Below are positions 42,481 through 51,870 of a DNA stretch of 64,000 bases, one piece after another. The stretch comes from Streptomyces tuirus (GTDB taxonomy: Bacteria > Actinomycetota > Actinomycetes > Streptomycetales > Streptomycetaceae): positions 2,840,001 to 2,904,000 of the forward strand of contig NZ_AP023439.1 of NCBI RefSeq assembly GCF_014701095.1, written 5' to 3'. Under the pieces are notes generated by a model, which was not told where the DNA came from, ran no database searches, and saw nothing but the letters and a program-made list of their open reading frames with translations. A program made the position numbers and the translations under genes. Numbering within the stretch: the stretch's first letter is position 1; every line of letters starts with the position of its first letter.

Positions 42481-44205
42481 ATGAATGCCGAGAGTGAGAC
42501 CGCCAGGGATACCGGAAGGCGTACCGAGAGGCCGCCCGCCGAGGTCGCCGTCGTGGTGATCGGTTACGACGACGCCCCGCACGTGACGGACGCCGTGCGC
42601 TCGGCGCTCGCCCAGGGGCCGGCCGTGCGCGAGGTGGTGGCCGTCGACGACTGTTCGAGGGACGGCAGCGTCGGCCTGCTGGAACGGCTGTCCACCTCGG
42701 AGCCACGCCTGAGGGTGATCCGCCGCCGGGCCAACAGCGGCGGCTGCGGCACCCCGCGCAACACCGGGCTCGACGCGGTGACCTCGCCGTACGTGATGTT
42801 CCTGGACAGCGACGACGTCCTGCCGCCCGGCGCGGTCGACGCGCTGCTGGCGGCGGCCGAGGGTGCGCACGCGGAGGTGGCGGGCGGCCTGTGCGTGCGC
42901 CGGGAGCTGCCGTCGGGGCGCGAAGTCCCCTGGCAGCCGCGCCTCTACGCGCTGCACGCCGTGGTGCCGCGCCCCGCGCAGCGAACGCGCCTGGTCCACG
43001 ACACGCTCTGCGTCAACAAGCTCTACCGCACCGCCTTCCTGCGCACGCACGGCATCCGCTTCCCCGAGGGCCGCTTCCCGTACGAGGACGTCGTCTTCAC
43101 CGCGCGCGTCCTGGCCGCGGCGCCGCGCATCGCCCTGATCCCGGACCGGGTGTACGTCTGGCACGTGCGCCGGTCCCAGGCGCGGCTGTCGATCTCCCTG
43201 GACCGGTCCGGCGTCGAGAACTGGCGGGCCCGGACGGAGGCGTGCCGCCAGGCGTACGAGGTGCTGCTGACAGCCGGGCACAAGGAACTCGCGCGGACCG
43301 CGCGCGCCAAGTTCCTCGACCACGACCTGCGGATGTACGTGCGCGAACTGGGGTTGCGCGACGCCGCCTACCGGCGCGCGTGGTGGGAGCTCACGCGGGC
43401 GCATCTCGCGGAGTACGACGCGGACGACTGGGCGCGCAACCCGGCCGCTCCCGGCCGGCTGATCGGGCGGGTCGTCCTGGCCTCCCCGGAGCCTGTCGAC
43501 CTGCCCCGGCTGCGGGAGCTCGCGGCCCGCCCGGCCCGCCTGTACCCGCCGTACGCCCGCGCCGCGGACGGCACGCCCGTCTGGTCGGACGCCCTCCCGC
43601 AGGTCTCCCTGGGGCCGTTGCGGGCCCGGCCGGTGCGAGCGCTGCCCCTCGCCGTCGACGCGGAACTGCGGCCGGGCGCGCGGGGCACCCGGCTGCGGCT
43701 GCGCCTGCACGAGCTGTACGGGCGGGTGGCGCAGGCGGGGCCGGAGACGGTGGACGTGGAGTGGCGGCACCGGGACGACGGGGACGTGGTGATCCGCGGC
43801 GCGAGCGTGACGCTCGCACCGTGCGCGGCTGCGTCCGGAGCCGAGGAGACCGCTGGTTCAGGCGGTCAGGGCAGTTCCGCCGGTTCCGCCAGTTCCGGGG
43901 GTTCCGACGGCGCCTGGTCGGCGGAGGCGGACGTAGACCTCCTCGCGCTGGCCGCGCCCGGCGTCGGCACCTGGGACCTGCACCTCCGCATCCGCTTCCG
44001 TGACGGCGCGAGCCGCGACGCCACGGCGCACGCCCTCACGGGCGCCGGTCTGCTGCGCCGCCGCGCCGTCCCGAGCGCCCGGCACGGCGTGGTACTCGTC
44101 CAGCCGTACACCACCCACTCCGGCGCGCTGGCACTTCGAGTGGCACCGGGCGTACGCGGGGTGCTGTCGGTCGTACGCGCCCGCCTGCGCCGCCTGCTTC
44201 ACTGA
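42481..44205 (+). CDS. TarS-like family-2 glycosyltransferase with C-terminal beta domain
   Basis: 574 aa from ATG 42481 (GTG at 42478 is possible). The GT-A domain (about 15-330) has VAVVVIGYDDAPHV, VDDCSRDGS, NSGGCGTPRNTGL and FLDSDD (about 108), then the acceptor-side motif LCVNKLYRTAFLRTHGIRFPEG and YEDVVF. This arrangement matches the teichoic-acid beta-GlcNAc transferase TarS as I recall it. The C-terminal ~220 residues are beta-rich and contain a Ser/Gly run (GSGGQGSSAGSASSGGS), possibly a carbohydrate-binding or oligomerisation domain. A paralogue lies at 50203. galE follows 88 bp downstream, which could supply UDP-galactose-type donors. Confidence 0.88.
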   Translation: MNAESETARDTGRRTERPPAEVAVVVIGYDDAPHVTDAVRSALAQGPAVREVVAVDDCSRDGSVGLLERLSTSEPRLRVIRRRANSGGCGTPRNTGLDAVTSPYVMFLDSDDVLPPGAVDALLAAAEGAHAEVAGGLCVRRELPSGREVPWQPRLYALHAVVPRPAQRTRLVHDTLCVNKLYRTAFLRTHGIRFPEGRFPYEDVVFTARVLAAAPRIALIPDRVYVWHVRRSQARLSISLDRSGVENWRARTEACRQAYEVLLTAGHKELARTARAKFLDHDLRMYVRELGLRDAAYRRAWWELTRAHLAEYDADDWARNPAAPGRLIGRVVLASPEPVDLPRLRELAARPARLYPPYARAADGTPVWSDALPQVSLGPLRARPVRALPLAVDAELRPGARGTRLRLRLHELYGRVAQAGPETVDVEWRHRDDGDVVIRGASVTLAPCAAASGAEETAGSGGQGSSAGSASSGGSDGAWSAEADVDLLALAAPGVGTWDLHLRIRFRDGASRDATAHALTGAGLLRRRAVPSARHGVVLVQPYTTHSGALALRVAPGVRGVLSVVRARLRRLLH

Positions 44206-44292
44206 GAGCACGCGAGTCGAGTACGACGACCACGACGGACCGGAGCGCACAGCACCACCACCACGGGCGAACTGACGAGGGGACGGCCGCAC

Positions 44293-45273
44293 ATGACCTG
44301 GTTGATCACCGGCGGCGCCGGCTACATCGGCGCGCACGTCGTACGGGCGTTGACCGCGGCGGGCGAGCAGGCGGTGGTGTACGACGACCTGTCCACCGGG
44401 GTCGCCGAGCGCGTGCCCGACGGCGTGGAGCTGGTGGTGGGCTCGACCCTGGACGCCGAGCGGCTCGCCCGCACCCTCGCGGACCACGAGGTCACCGGCG
44501 TCGTCCACCTCGCGGCGAAGAAGCAGGTGGGCGAGTCCGTCGAGCTGCCGCTGCACTACTACCGGGAGAACGTCGAGGGCCTGCGGACCCTGCTGGACGC
44601 CGTGACGGCGGCGAAGGTGGCGTCCTTCGTCTTCTCCTCCTCGGCGGCGGTGTACGGCATGCCGGACGTGGAGCTGGTCACGGAGGAGACGCCGTGCCTG
44701 CCCCTGTCGCCGTACGGCGAGACCAAGCTGGCCGGTGAGTGGCTGGTCCGCGCGACGGGCCGGGCCACCGGGCTGTCGACGGCGTCCCTGCGCTACTTCA
44801 ACGTGGCGGGGGCGGCGGCTCCGGAGCTCGCGGACACCGGCGTCTTCAACCTCGTGCCCATGGTCTTCGAGAAGCTCACGCAGGACGCGCCGCCGCGCGT
44901 CTTCGGCGACGACTACCCGACGCCGGACGGCACCTGCGTGCGCGACTACATCCACGTCGTCGACCTGGCCGAGGCCCATGTCGCGGCGGCCCGGGCCCTG
45001 CGCTCCACCCCCGGCCGCGACCTCACGCTGAACATCGGCCGGGGCGAGGGCGTCTCCGTGCGCGAGATGATCGACCGCATCAACGCGGTCACCGGCTACG
45101 ACCGGCCGCCTTCGGTCACCCCCCGCCGCCCGGGCGACCCGGCCCGGGTCGTCGCCTCCGCCGACCGCGCGGCGGCTGAACTGGGCTGGAAGGCCCGGCT
45201 CGGCGTGCAGGACATGATCACGTCCGCGTGGGAGGGCTGGCTGCGACTGCACCCGGAGGCGGGCCGGGGCTGA
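44293..45273 (+). CDS. galE: UDP-glucose 4-epimerase
   Basis: 326 aa, short-chain dehydrogenase fold. The NAD-binding GGAGYIGAHV (about 7-16) and YDDLSTG follow the GalE pattern. The catalytic triad region has SSSAAVYG and YGETK (Tyr about 140, Lys about 144). It also carries RYFNVAGA and the substrate-binding RDYIHVVDLAEAH. It interconverts UDP-glucose and UDP-galactose, or the GlcNAc/GalNAc pair, in the cytoplasm. Placement after a TarS-like transferase and before the exporter genes suggests a dedicated donor supply for the wall polymer. It ends 40 bp from the convergent TetR gene. Confidence 0.95.
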   Translation: MTWLITGGAGYIGAHVVRALTAAGEQAVVYDDLSTGVAERVPDGVELVVGSTLDAERLARTLADHEVTGVVHLAAKKQVGESVELPLHYYRENVEGLRTLLDAVTAAKVASFVFSSSAAVYGMPDVELVTEETPCLPLSPYGETKLAGEWLVRATGRATGLSTASLRYFNVAGAAAPELADTGVFNLVPMVFEKLTQDAPPRVFGDDYPTPDGTCVRDYIHVVDLAEAHVAAARALRSTPGRDLTLNIGRGEGVSVREMIDRINAVTGYDRPPSVTPRRPGDPARVVASADRAAAELGWKARLGVQDMITSAWEGWLRLHPEAGRG

Positions 45274-45313
45274 CCCGCCTGCCCCAGGACCGCCCTCCCC
45301 GACGGCGGAGCCG

Positions 45314-45940
45314 TCACAGTGCCCGCAGCGCCTCCGCCGTGGCCCGCGCCAGCGACCCGAGGTAGCCCTTCGGCAGCTTCGGGTTGCGGATCACCACCGA
45401 ACGCCAGTACAGCGGGCCGGAGATCAGGTCGAGCGCGAGGTCGTGGTCGAGGCCCTCGCGGAGCTCCCCGCGGCGTTCCGCCGCCGTCACGATGCCGGTG
45501 GCGACGCCGTCCTGCCCCTCGCGCAGGGCCTTCTGCATCGCCTCGGCGATCTCGGGGTTGCGGGCAGCCTCGGCCTGGAGGTCAGGGATGATCTGCGAGG
45601 CGACGGGGTGGCGCAGGGCGCGGGACGTCACCTCGTAGAGGAGCCGCAGGTCGCCTTCGAGTGAGCCGGTGTCCGGCGCGGGCAGGCCCTGCACGGCGAG
45701 CGCCGAGACGATGTCGAGCACCAGGTGCAGCTTCGAGCGCCAGCGGCGGTAGACCGCCGTCTTCCCGACCCCCGCCCGGCGCGCGATCCCCTCGATGGAC
45801 ATCCGCGCGTAGCCGACGGCCGCGAGCTCCTCGAAGACGGCCGCCCGGATCGCTTCCGTCACGTCCTCCCGCAGTACGGCCGCCCCCGCGGGGGCCCGGC
45901 GGCGCGGGGGCTGCTGGGGCTCGTCGGGCTTCGTCGTCAT
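45314..45940 (-). CDS. TetR-family regulator
   Basis: 208 aa from ATG 45940. The helix-turn-helix (about 28-72) reads AAVFEELAAVGYARMSIEGIARRAGVGKTAVYRRWRSK, as in TetR/AcrR proteins; it is split here only for description. The ligand-binding C-terminal half is of the TetR_C type with LALDLISGPLYWRSVV near the end. It is divergent from the TagG/TagH-type exporter genes. The 183-bp gap carries two 22-bp direct repeats that are themselves partly palindromic, so it probably represses itself and the exporter. The ligand is unknown. Confidence 0.92.
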   Translation of the reverse strand: MTTKPDEPQQPPRRRAPAGAAVLREDVTEAIRAAVFEELAAVGYARMSIEGIARRAGVGKTAVYRRWRSKLHLVLDIVSALAVQGLPAPDTGSLEGDLRLLYEVTSRALRHPVASQIIPDLQAEAARNPEIAEAMQKALREGQDGVATGIVTAAERRGELREGLDHDLALDLISGPLYWRSVVIRNPKLPKGYLGSLARATAEALRAL

Positions 45941-45962
45941 GCCGACAGCATAGGGCGTCACG

Positions 45963-46032
45963 ACGAAACGGTTGCGTTCCGACGTTCGCCCGACGTACGC
46001 TCCCGTTGCGACGATACGGTCCCGTCCCGACG
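45963..46032. promoter_or_regulatory. candidate TetR operator repeats
   Basis: ACGAAACGGTTGCGTTCCGA begins at 45963 and ACGATACGGTCCCGTCCCGA begins at 46011: direct repeats 48 bp apart with 17 of 22 bases shared. The first is also near-palindromic (CGAAACG and CGTTCCG). The pair sits between the TetR gene and the exporter genes. Confidence 0.6.
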
Positions 46033-46123
46033 TGAGAATTCGTGAAGAGTCCGGTAAAGCCACCCCCCACCCCTTGCTCTTCGCGGCCCCTGGTCCCACA
46101 CCCCCCGAGCGAAAGCAGCGGAT

Positions 46124-47044
46124 GTGAGTACGGTCCTCCACACACCGCCCCAGCCCCCGGCCCCGGTCCCGGCCGATGACGACCTCACGGCCCTCGCCGC
46201 CCGCCACGGCCTCTCGGTCAGCGGCGCCCGGCCCTCCCTGCCCGAGTACGTCCGCCGGCTGTGGGCCCGCCGCCACTTCATCACCGCGTTCGCCACCGCC
46301 AAGCTCACCGCCCAGTACAGCCAGGCGAAGCTCGGACAGGTCTGGCAGGTGATGACCCCGCTGCTGAACGCGGCGGTCTACTACTTCATCTTCGGCGTGC
46401 TGCTGGGCACCAAGCACGGCGTGCCGGACTACGTCCCGTTCCTGGTCACGGGCGTGTTCATCTGGACGTTCACGCAGAGCTCGATCATGGCGGGCACCCG
46501 TGCCATCTCCGGAAACCTCGGCCTGGTGCGCGCCCTGCACTTCCCGCGCGCCGCGCTGCCGATCTCCTTCTGCCTCCAGCAGCTCCAGCAGCTGCTGTTC
46601 TCGATGGGCGCGCTGGTCGTCATCCTGCTCTGCTTCGGCGTGCCGGTCTCCGTCTCCTGGCTGCTGGCGCTTCCGGCCCTCGCGCTGCAGTTCACCTTCA
46701 ACGCCGGCGTCTCGATGGTCATGGCCCGGTGGGGCGCCAAGACCCCGGACATCGCCCAGCTGATGCCGTTCGTCCTGCGCACCTGGATGTATGTCTCGGG
46801 CGTCATGTGGAGCCTCGACAAGCTGGCCCGGAACGACCACCTGCCGTACGCCGTCAAGGTGGCGCTGGAGGCCAATCCCGCCGCGATCTACATCGACCTG
46901 ATGCGCTTCGCCCTGATCGACAGCTTCCACGCGGGTCAGCTCCCCGCCCACGTGTGGGCGCTCGCCGTCGGATGGGCGCTGGTCGCCGGCGTCGGCGGCT
47001 TCATCTACTTCTGGAAGGCTGAGGAGACCTACGGCCGTGGCTGA
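46124..47044 (+). CDS. ABC-2 polysaccharide/teichoic acid export permease (TagG-like)
   Basis: 306 aa from a GTG at 46124. The hydrophilic N-terminus is followed by an ABC-2 membrane domain (about 50-300) with six hydrophobic segments. The signatures TAQYSQAKLGQVWQVMTPLLNAAVYYFIFG and FIWTFTQSSIMAGTRAISGN are typical of O-antigen/teichoic-acid exporters. The motif PWARWGAKTPDIAQLMPFVLR-like segment and a final TM complete it. With the next gene it forms a transporter that flips lipid-linked polymer to the outer face. The genes overlap by 8 bp. Confidence 0.94.
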   Translation: MSTVLHTPPQPPAPVPADDDLTALAARHGLSVSGARPSLPEYVRRLWARRHFITAFATAKLTAQYSQAKLGQVWQVMTPLLNAAVYYFIFGVLLGTKHGVPDYVPFLVTGVFIWTFTQSSIMAGTRAISGNLGLVRALHFPRAALPISFCLQQLQQLLFSMGALVVILLCFGVPVSVSWLLALPALALQFTFNAGVSMVMARWGAKTPDIAQLMPFVLRTWMYVSGVMWSLDKLARNDHLPYAVKVALEANPAAIYIDLMRFALIDSFHAGQLPAHVWALAVGWALVAGVGGFIYFWKAEETYGRG

Positions 47045-47867
47045 GCACCCGAACGAGAAGATCCCCACCGTCGTCGCCGACGGCGTCGACATCGTCTACC
47101 GCGTCAACGGCACCGGCACCGGACGCGGCTCCGCGACCGCCGCCCTCAACCGCATCGTGCGCCGCAAGCAGACCGAGAAGGCGTCGGGCGTACGCCGGGT
47201 GCACGCGGTGAGGAACGTGTCCTTCGTCGCCTACCGGGGCGAGGCGATCGGCCTGATCGGCACCAACGGCTCCGGCAAGTCGACCCTGCTGAAGGCCGTC
47301 GCCGGACTCCTCCCCGTCGAGAACGGCCGCATCTACACCGACGGCCAGCCCTCCCTGCTCGGCGTCAACGCCGCCCTGATGAACGACCTGACCGGCGAGC
47401 GCAACGTGCACCTCGGCGGCCTGGCCATGGGCATGTCGCGTGAGCAGATCAAGGACCGCTACCAGGAGATCGTCGACTTCTCGGGCATCAACGAGAAGGG
47501 CGACTTCATCACCCTGCCGATGCGGACGTACTCCTCCGGCATGGCGGCCCGCCTGCGGTTCTCCATCGCCGCCGCCAAGGACCACGACGTCCTCCTCATC
47601 GACGAGGCACTGGCCACCGGCGACCGCTCCTTCCAGAAACGCTCCGAGGCACGCATCCGCGAGCTGCGCAAGCACGCGGGCACGGTGTTCCTGGTCAGCC
47701 ACAACAACAAGTCGATCCGCGACACCTGCGACCGCGTGCTGTGGCTGGAGCGCGGCGAGCTGCGCATGGACGGGCCGACGGAGGACGTCCTGAAGGAGTA
47801 CGAGGCGTTCACCGGAGACAAGGCGCCCAAGCCGAAGCCCAGGCCGAAGGCCGCCGTCGCCTCATGA
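47037..47867 (+). CDS. ABC exporter ATPase (TagH-like)
   Basis: 276 aa from a GTG at 47037 inside the end of the permease gene. Walker A is GTNGSGKST (about 81-89), the signature is YSSGMAARL, and Walker B is DVLLIDEALATGD, followed by the switch His in VSHNNKS. The order YRGEAIGLIGTNGSGKSTLLKAVAGLLP and ERNVHLGGLAMG are characteristic of TagH/Wzt-type ATPases. The C-terminal extension is short and Lys/Pro-rich (KAPKPKPRPKA), with no carbohydrate-binding domain, so the exported chain end is probably not recognised here. It powers the TagG-like permease. Confidence 0.95.
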   Translation: MAEHPNEKIPTVVADGVDIVYRVNGTGTGRGSATAALNRIVRRKQTEKASGVRRVHAVRNVSFVAYRGEAIGLIGTNGSGKSTLLKAVAGLLPVENGRIYTDGQPSLLGVNAALMNDLTGERNVHLGGLAMGMSREQIKDRYQEIVDFSGINEKGDFITLPMRTYSSGMAARLRFSIAAAKDHDVLLIDEALATGDRSFQKRSEARIRELRKHAGTVFLVSHNNKSIRDTCDRVLWLERGELRMDGPTEDVLKEYEAFTGDKAPKPKPRPKAAVAS

Positions 47868-48001
47868 AGGCCGCCGTTGCCCCGCAAACCTTTCCCTCGT
47901 GAAAGCCGCCGTTCCCTCGTGAGGCCCACCCGGTCGGCCCTTTTGTCTCATTGATGGCAGCATGACCGCATACGGTGCAGCTGTGAGAGGGGGTCCCCGT
48001 G

Positions 48002-50206
48002 ATGGCCGAGCTCAGTGTCGTCGTCCACGGGCCGAACGTTCAGGACCATCTGACGGAACTCCTCGACTCCCTCGCCGCCCACTCCCTCCCGGACGCCGAG
48101 GTGATCGTGGCGGCGGTCGGCGACTGGGCCCGGGAGACGGCCGAGCGGCACGCCCCCGACGGCGGCGTGGTCGAGGTAGTGCCGCTGCCGGACGGCACGG
48201 GCGACGCGGCGGCCCGGGCGGCGGGCGCGGCCCGGGCCTCCGGCCGCTGGCTGCACTTCGTCCACGCCAAGGACGGCCTGCCCGCCGGCACCCCGCGCAC
48301 GGTCGCCGAACGCGTCGCCGAACTCCCCGCCGAGGTCGACGTCCTCCTCCTGGACCACGTCCGCAGCACCTGGCACACCTCCGGCATGCCCTCCCCGGAC
48401 GGCTCGATCCTCGCCCGGGCGGGCCGCGCCGACGTCACCCTCGACGACTGCGCCCCGCTGCTGCGGCTGACCCCGCTGCTCGGCACCCGTGTCCTGCGCG
48501 CGGACTTCTGGCGGGCGCACGAGTCGAAGCTCAGCACCGACGACGAACCGTACGCCGCCCTGGCCGCCCTGCTGCTCGCCGACCGCGTCGCCTGTCTGCC
48601 GCACGTCGCCTACGAGGACCGCCGGCTGCGCCCCGCGAGCCTGCCCCCGGTCACGCCCGAGCAGCGCTACGGCCTCGTCGAGCGCTACGAGTCGCTCCTC
48701 GACCTCACCCGCGACCGGCGGGCCGCGCACACCGTGCTCTACGACCTCATGGTCCGCGACTGCCTGCGCACCTTCGCCCGCGGCGGCATGCCGGAGGAGG
48801 TCGCGCGGGAGTTCTTCCACCGGGCGTCCCTGGCCGCCCTGCGCCGCCGCCCCGAGAACCACCGCCGTCCGGCCGGGCTCGAAGGTGTCCGCCGCTCCCT
48901 GCTGGAGGAGGGCGCGTACGCGAAGTACCGCGCCTTCCAGGCCGTCAACCGCACCCGCCGCACCGCCAAGTCGGCCCTGCGGACCCGCAAGCGCCAGGCC
49001 GGCGCCAAGCTCCGCGACCACCAGTACCGCAGGGCGCTCACCCGCCCGGTGAACCCCCACCTCGCGGTGTTCTCGGCGTACTGGAACCGCGGCGTCGCCT
49101 GCAACCCCGCCGCGATCGCCGCCAAGCTCGCCGAACTGGCCCCGCAGATCCACGCGGTGTGGGTGGTCACCGAGGAGAACGCGGCCCTCCTGCCGCCCGG
49201 CACCGACCACGTCGTGCCCGGCAGCCGCCGCTACTGGGAGGTGCTCGCGACCGCCAAGTACCTCGTCAACAACGTCAACTTCCCGAACGCGGTGGTCAAA
49301 CGCCCGGACGCGATCCACGTCCAGACCCACCACGGCACGCCCCTGAAGCGCATGGGCATCGACCAGATGGCGTTCCCGGCCGCCGCGCAGGGCCTGGACT
49401 TCCAGGCGCTGCTGGAGCGCATCGACAAGTGGGACTTCAGCGTCTCCGCCAACAGCCACACCACCCGCATGTGGGAGCGGGCCTACCCGTCGCGCCATGT
49501 CTCCCTGGATTACGGCTATCCGCGCAACGACGTGTACTACACGGCCGGCGCCGACGTCATCCGCGCCGTCCGGGACCGCCTCGGCATCGCCCCCGGCCGC
49601 CGCGCCGTCCTCTACGCGCCCACCCACCGCGACTACGAGGCCGGCTGGACCCCGCGCCTGGATCTCGCCACCCTCGCCGACCGTCTGGGCGACGACACGG
49701 TCCTGCTCGTGCGCGGCCACTACTTCTACGGCGGCGCCGCCTCCCCGCTCACCAACCTGCGCCGCACCGGCCGGATCATCGACGTCTCCTCCTACGACCC
49801 GGTCGAGGAACTGTGCCTGGCGTCGGACGTCCTGGTCACGGACTACTCCTCGATCATGTTCGACTACGCCAACCTCGACCGGCCGATCGTGATCCACGCC
49901 GACGACTGGGAGACGTACCGCACGACACGGGGCGTGTACTTCGACCTGATGGCGGAGGCCCCGGGCCCGGTCGCCCGCACCCAGCAGGAGCTGACGGAGA
50001 TCCTCACCACCGAGGCCTGGCGCGACGAGGGCGCGGCGAAGACCCGGGCCGTCTTCCGGCGCCGGTTCTGCGAGTACGACGACGGACGCGCCGCCGAACG
50101 CGTCGTCCGCCGGGTCTTCCTCGGCCAGGACGGACGGGACCTGCCGCCCGTGCTGCCGATCGAGGAACGCACTCCGGCCCCGACCCCACAGGAGGCGACC
50201 GCATGA
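48002..50206 (+). CDS. TagF-like glycerophosphotransferase with degenerate GT2 domain, paralogue 4
   Basis: About 734 aa from ATG 48002, eight bases after GAGAGGGGG; the GTG at 47999 is an alternative. The N-terminal ~220 residues keep the outline of the GT2 domain of the paralogues (LSVVVHGPNVQDHLTELLDSLAAHSL) but have lost both nucleotide-binding motifs. VDD is AVGDWARE and the DSDD position is HAKDG, so it is unlikely to be an active glycosyltransferase. The GlyPhos domain (about 355-720) is intact: QTHHGTPLK (about 442), APTHRDY, LVRGHYFY, VTDYSSIMFDYANLDRP. It follows the exporter genes by about 130 bp and overlaps the next GT gene (ATGA, 50203-50206). Confidence 0.92.
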   Translation: MAELSVVVHGPNVQDHLTELLDSLAAHSLPDAEVIVAAVGDWARETAERHAPDGGVVEVVPLPDGTGDAAARAAGAARASGRWLHFVHAKDGLPAGTPRTVAERVAELPAEVDVLLLDHVRSTWHTSGMPSPDGSILARAGRADVTLDDCAPLLRLTPLLGTRVLRADFWRAHESKLSTDDEPYAALAALLLADRVACLPHVAYEDRRLRPASLPPVTPEQRYGLVERYESLLDLTRDRRAAHTVLYDLMVRDCLRTFARGGMPEEVAREFFHRASLAALRRRPENHRRPAGLEGVRRSLLEEGAYAKYRAFQAVNRTRRTAKSALRTRKRQAGAKLRDHQYRRALTRPVNPHLAVFSAYWNRGVACNPAAIAAKLAELAPQIHAVWVVTEENAALLPPGTDHVVPGSRRYWEVLATAKYLVNNVNFPNAVVKRPDAIHVQTHHGTPLKRMGIDQMAFPAAAQGLDFQALLERIDKWDFSVSANSHTTRMWERAYPSRHVSLDYGYPRNDVYYTAGADVIRAVRDRLGIAPGRRAVLYAPTHRDYEAGWTPRLDLATLADRLGDDTVLLVRGHYFYGGAASPLTNLRRTGRIIDVSSYDPVEELCLASDVLVTDYSSIMFDYANLDRPIVIHADDWETYRTTRGVYFDLMAEAPGPVARTQQELTEILTTEAWRDEGAAKTRAVFRRRFCEYDDGRAAERVVRRVFLGQDGRDLPPVLPIEERTPAPTPQEATA

Positions 50207-51849
50207 GCACCCCCGACGTCACCGTGACGGTCATCGTCTACAACGACGCCGAACGGCTCACCCGCGCGGTCGAATCGGTCCGCCGCCAGACCCACGCCAA
50301 CCTCGAGATCGTCATCAGCGACGACCACTCCACGGACGCCACCCCGGCCGTGGCGCAGCGGCTCGCGGCCCAGGACCCCCGCATCCGCCATCTGCGCCTG
50401 GAGCGCAACAGCGGCGGCTGCAGCGCCCCGCGCAACCGCGCCCTGCGGATCGCGCGGGCGCCGTTCCTGATGTTCCTCGACAGCGACGACGAACTCCCCG
50501 GCAACGCCGTGGAACTGCTGCTCGCCGCGCACCGCGAACGCGAGATCGACTTCGCGATGGGCGCGGTGCAGCGGGTCCGCGTGGACAACGGCCGCCGCTC
50601 GACGTGGATGCCGCACCTGGTCGCCGAACGCCGCACCCTCGACGGCATCGAGGCCGACCCGCGGCTGCTCTTCGAGCACCTGTCCACCAGCAAGATGTAC
50701 GCCCGCGCCTTCCTCGACCGGCACGGCCTGCGCTTCCCCGAGGGCATCCACTACGAGGACCAGCTGTTCTCGGCGCAGGCGTACTGCCTGGCCAAGACCT
50801 TCACGATCATCCCGGAGCCGGTCTACCGCTGGTACGTGGCGCCCTTCGCGGCGTCCGAGACGGCCTCGATATCCAACCAGCGGCACAAGCTGGCCAACGT
50901 CCGGGACCGCGTCCACGTCCAGCACCTCATCGACGCGTTCCTGGCCGAGAGCGGGCACGAGTCGCTGCGTGTGGACAAGGACCACAAGTTCCTCAAGCAC
51001 GACTTCCGGATGTACGCCGGTGACCTGCCCTACCGGGACGACTCCTGGCTGACGTCGTTCGCGGACATCGTCACCCCCTACCTCGACACGCTCACGCCGG
51101 GCGCGTTCGCGCGTCTCCCGCGCGCCGAACGCGTCGTCGTCCAGCTGATCCGCGACCGCCGCCTGCCGGAGGCCCGCCTGGCCGCCCGGGGCCTCGGCCA
51201 CGGAGTGGGCCCGAGGCGCGTCACCGCCGACGCGGCCGGCCGCAGCTACTGGGGGGACCGGGTCCCCGAGTCCGAATGGGCCCGCCGGGAACTGGACGTC
51301 TCCGACCTGGAGCTGGAGACCCGTCCCTTCTCCAGCGCCCAGTTCCGCCACGAGATCACGGAGATCACCCGGGGCCCGGGTGCCTCGATCGACCTCGCGA
51401 TCCGCACCTACGACCCGGCTCTGCGTCTCCCCGTGGGCCCGCGACGGGCGACGCTCCTCATCGCCCCGGGCGGCCGCCGCCTGCACGTCCACTTCCGTCT
51501 CTCGCCCGTGCGCCCCGGCCTCTTCGAGGGCCGCGCCCATCTGGACCTCGGGGCGGCCTCGCTGCCCCTCCAGGGCTTCGCGGGAATCCGCCACCCACTG
51601 CTCCGCCTCCAGCACCAGGGCCTCTCCCACACGGGCCTGCTCCTGGCACCCCTGACCTTCCCGGCCCTGACGACCCGCATCCCCTCCCACCGCCTGACGG
51701 TGGAACCGGAGGGCCACGCCCCGGGCCGGCTCCAGGTCCGCTGGGAACCGGTGGGGGTGACGGCGAGGCTGATCCGCCCGACGGCCCGCAGGCTGGCCCG
51801 CCCGAGGGTGAGGAGAGCCGTGCGGCTGGTGGCGAGCGCGCTCAAGTAG
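50203..51849 (+). CDS. TarS-like family-2 glycosyltransferase, second paralogue
   Basis: 548 aa, translationally coupled to TagF-like paralogue 4. The GT-A domain (about 5-310) shows VTVIVYNDAERL, SDDHSTDAT, NSGGCSAPRNRAL, MFLDSDDEL (about 91), LSTSKMYARAFLDRHGLRFPEG and YEDQLFSAQAYCL. This is the donor and acceptor pattern of TarS-like teichoic acid transferases. The C-terminal ~210 residues are beta-rich (RRATLLIAPGG, RLHVHFRLSPVRPGLF) with a basic end, like the paralogue at 42481. It probably adds sugar side groups to the polymer made by the coupled TagF-like enzyme. A perfect 16-bp hairpin terminator follows. Confidence 0.9.
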   Translation: MSTPDVTVTVIVYNDAERLTRAVESVRRQTHANLEIVISDDHSTDATPAVAQRLAAQDPRIRHLRLERNSGGCSAPRNRALRIARAPFLMFLDSDDELPGNAVELLLAAHREREIDFAMGAVQRVRVDNGRRSTWMPHLVAERRTLDGIEADPRLLFEHLSTSKMYARAFLDRHGLRFPEGIHYEDQLFSAQAYCLAKTFTIIPEPVYRWYVAPFAASETASISNQRHKLANVRDRVHVQHLIDAFLAESGHESLRVDKDHKFLKHDFRMYAGDLPYRDDSWLTSFADIVTPYLDTLTPGAFARLPRAERVVVQLIRDRRLPEARLAARGLGHGVGPRRVTADAAGRSYWGDRVPESEWARRELDVSDLELETRPFSSAQFRHEITEITRGPGASIDLAIRTYDPALRLPVGPRRATLLIAPGGRRLHVHFRLSPVRPGLFEGRAHLDLGAASLPLQGFAGIRHPLLRLQHQGLSHTGLLLAPLTFPALTTRIPSHRLTVEPEGHAPGRLQVRWEPVGVTARLIRPTARRLARPRVRRAVRLVASALK

Positions 51850-51870
51850 CGCCCTGCGGCACCCCGACGA

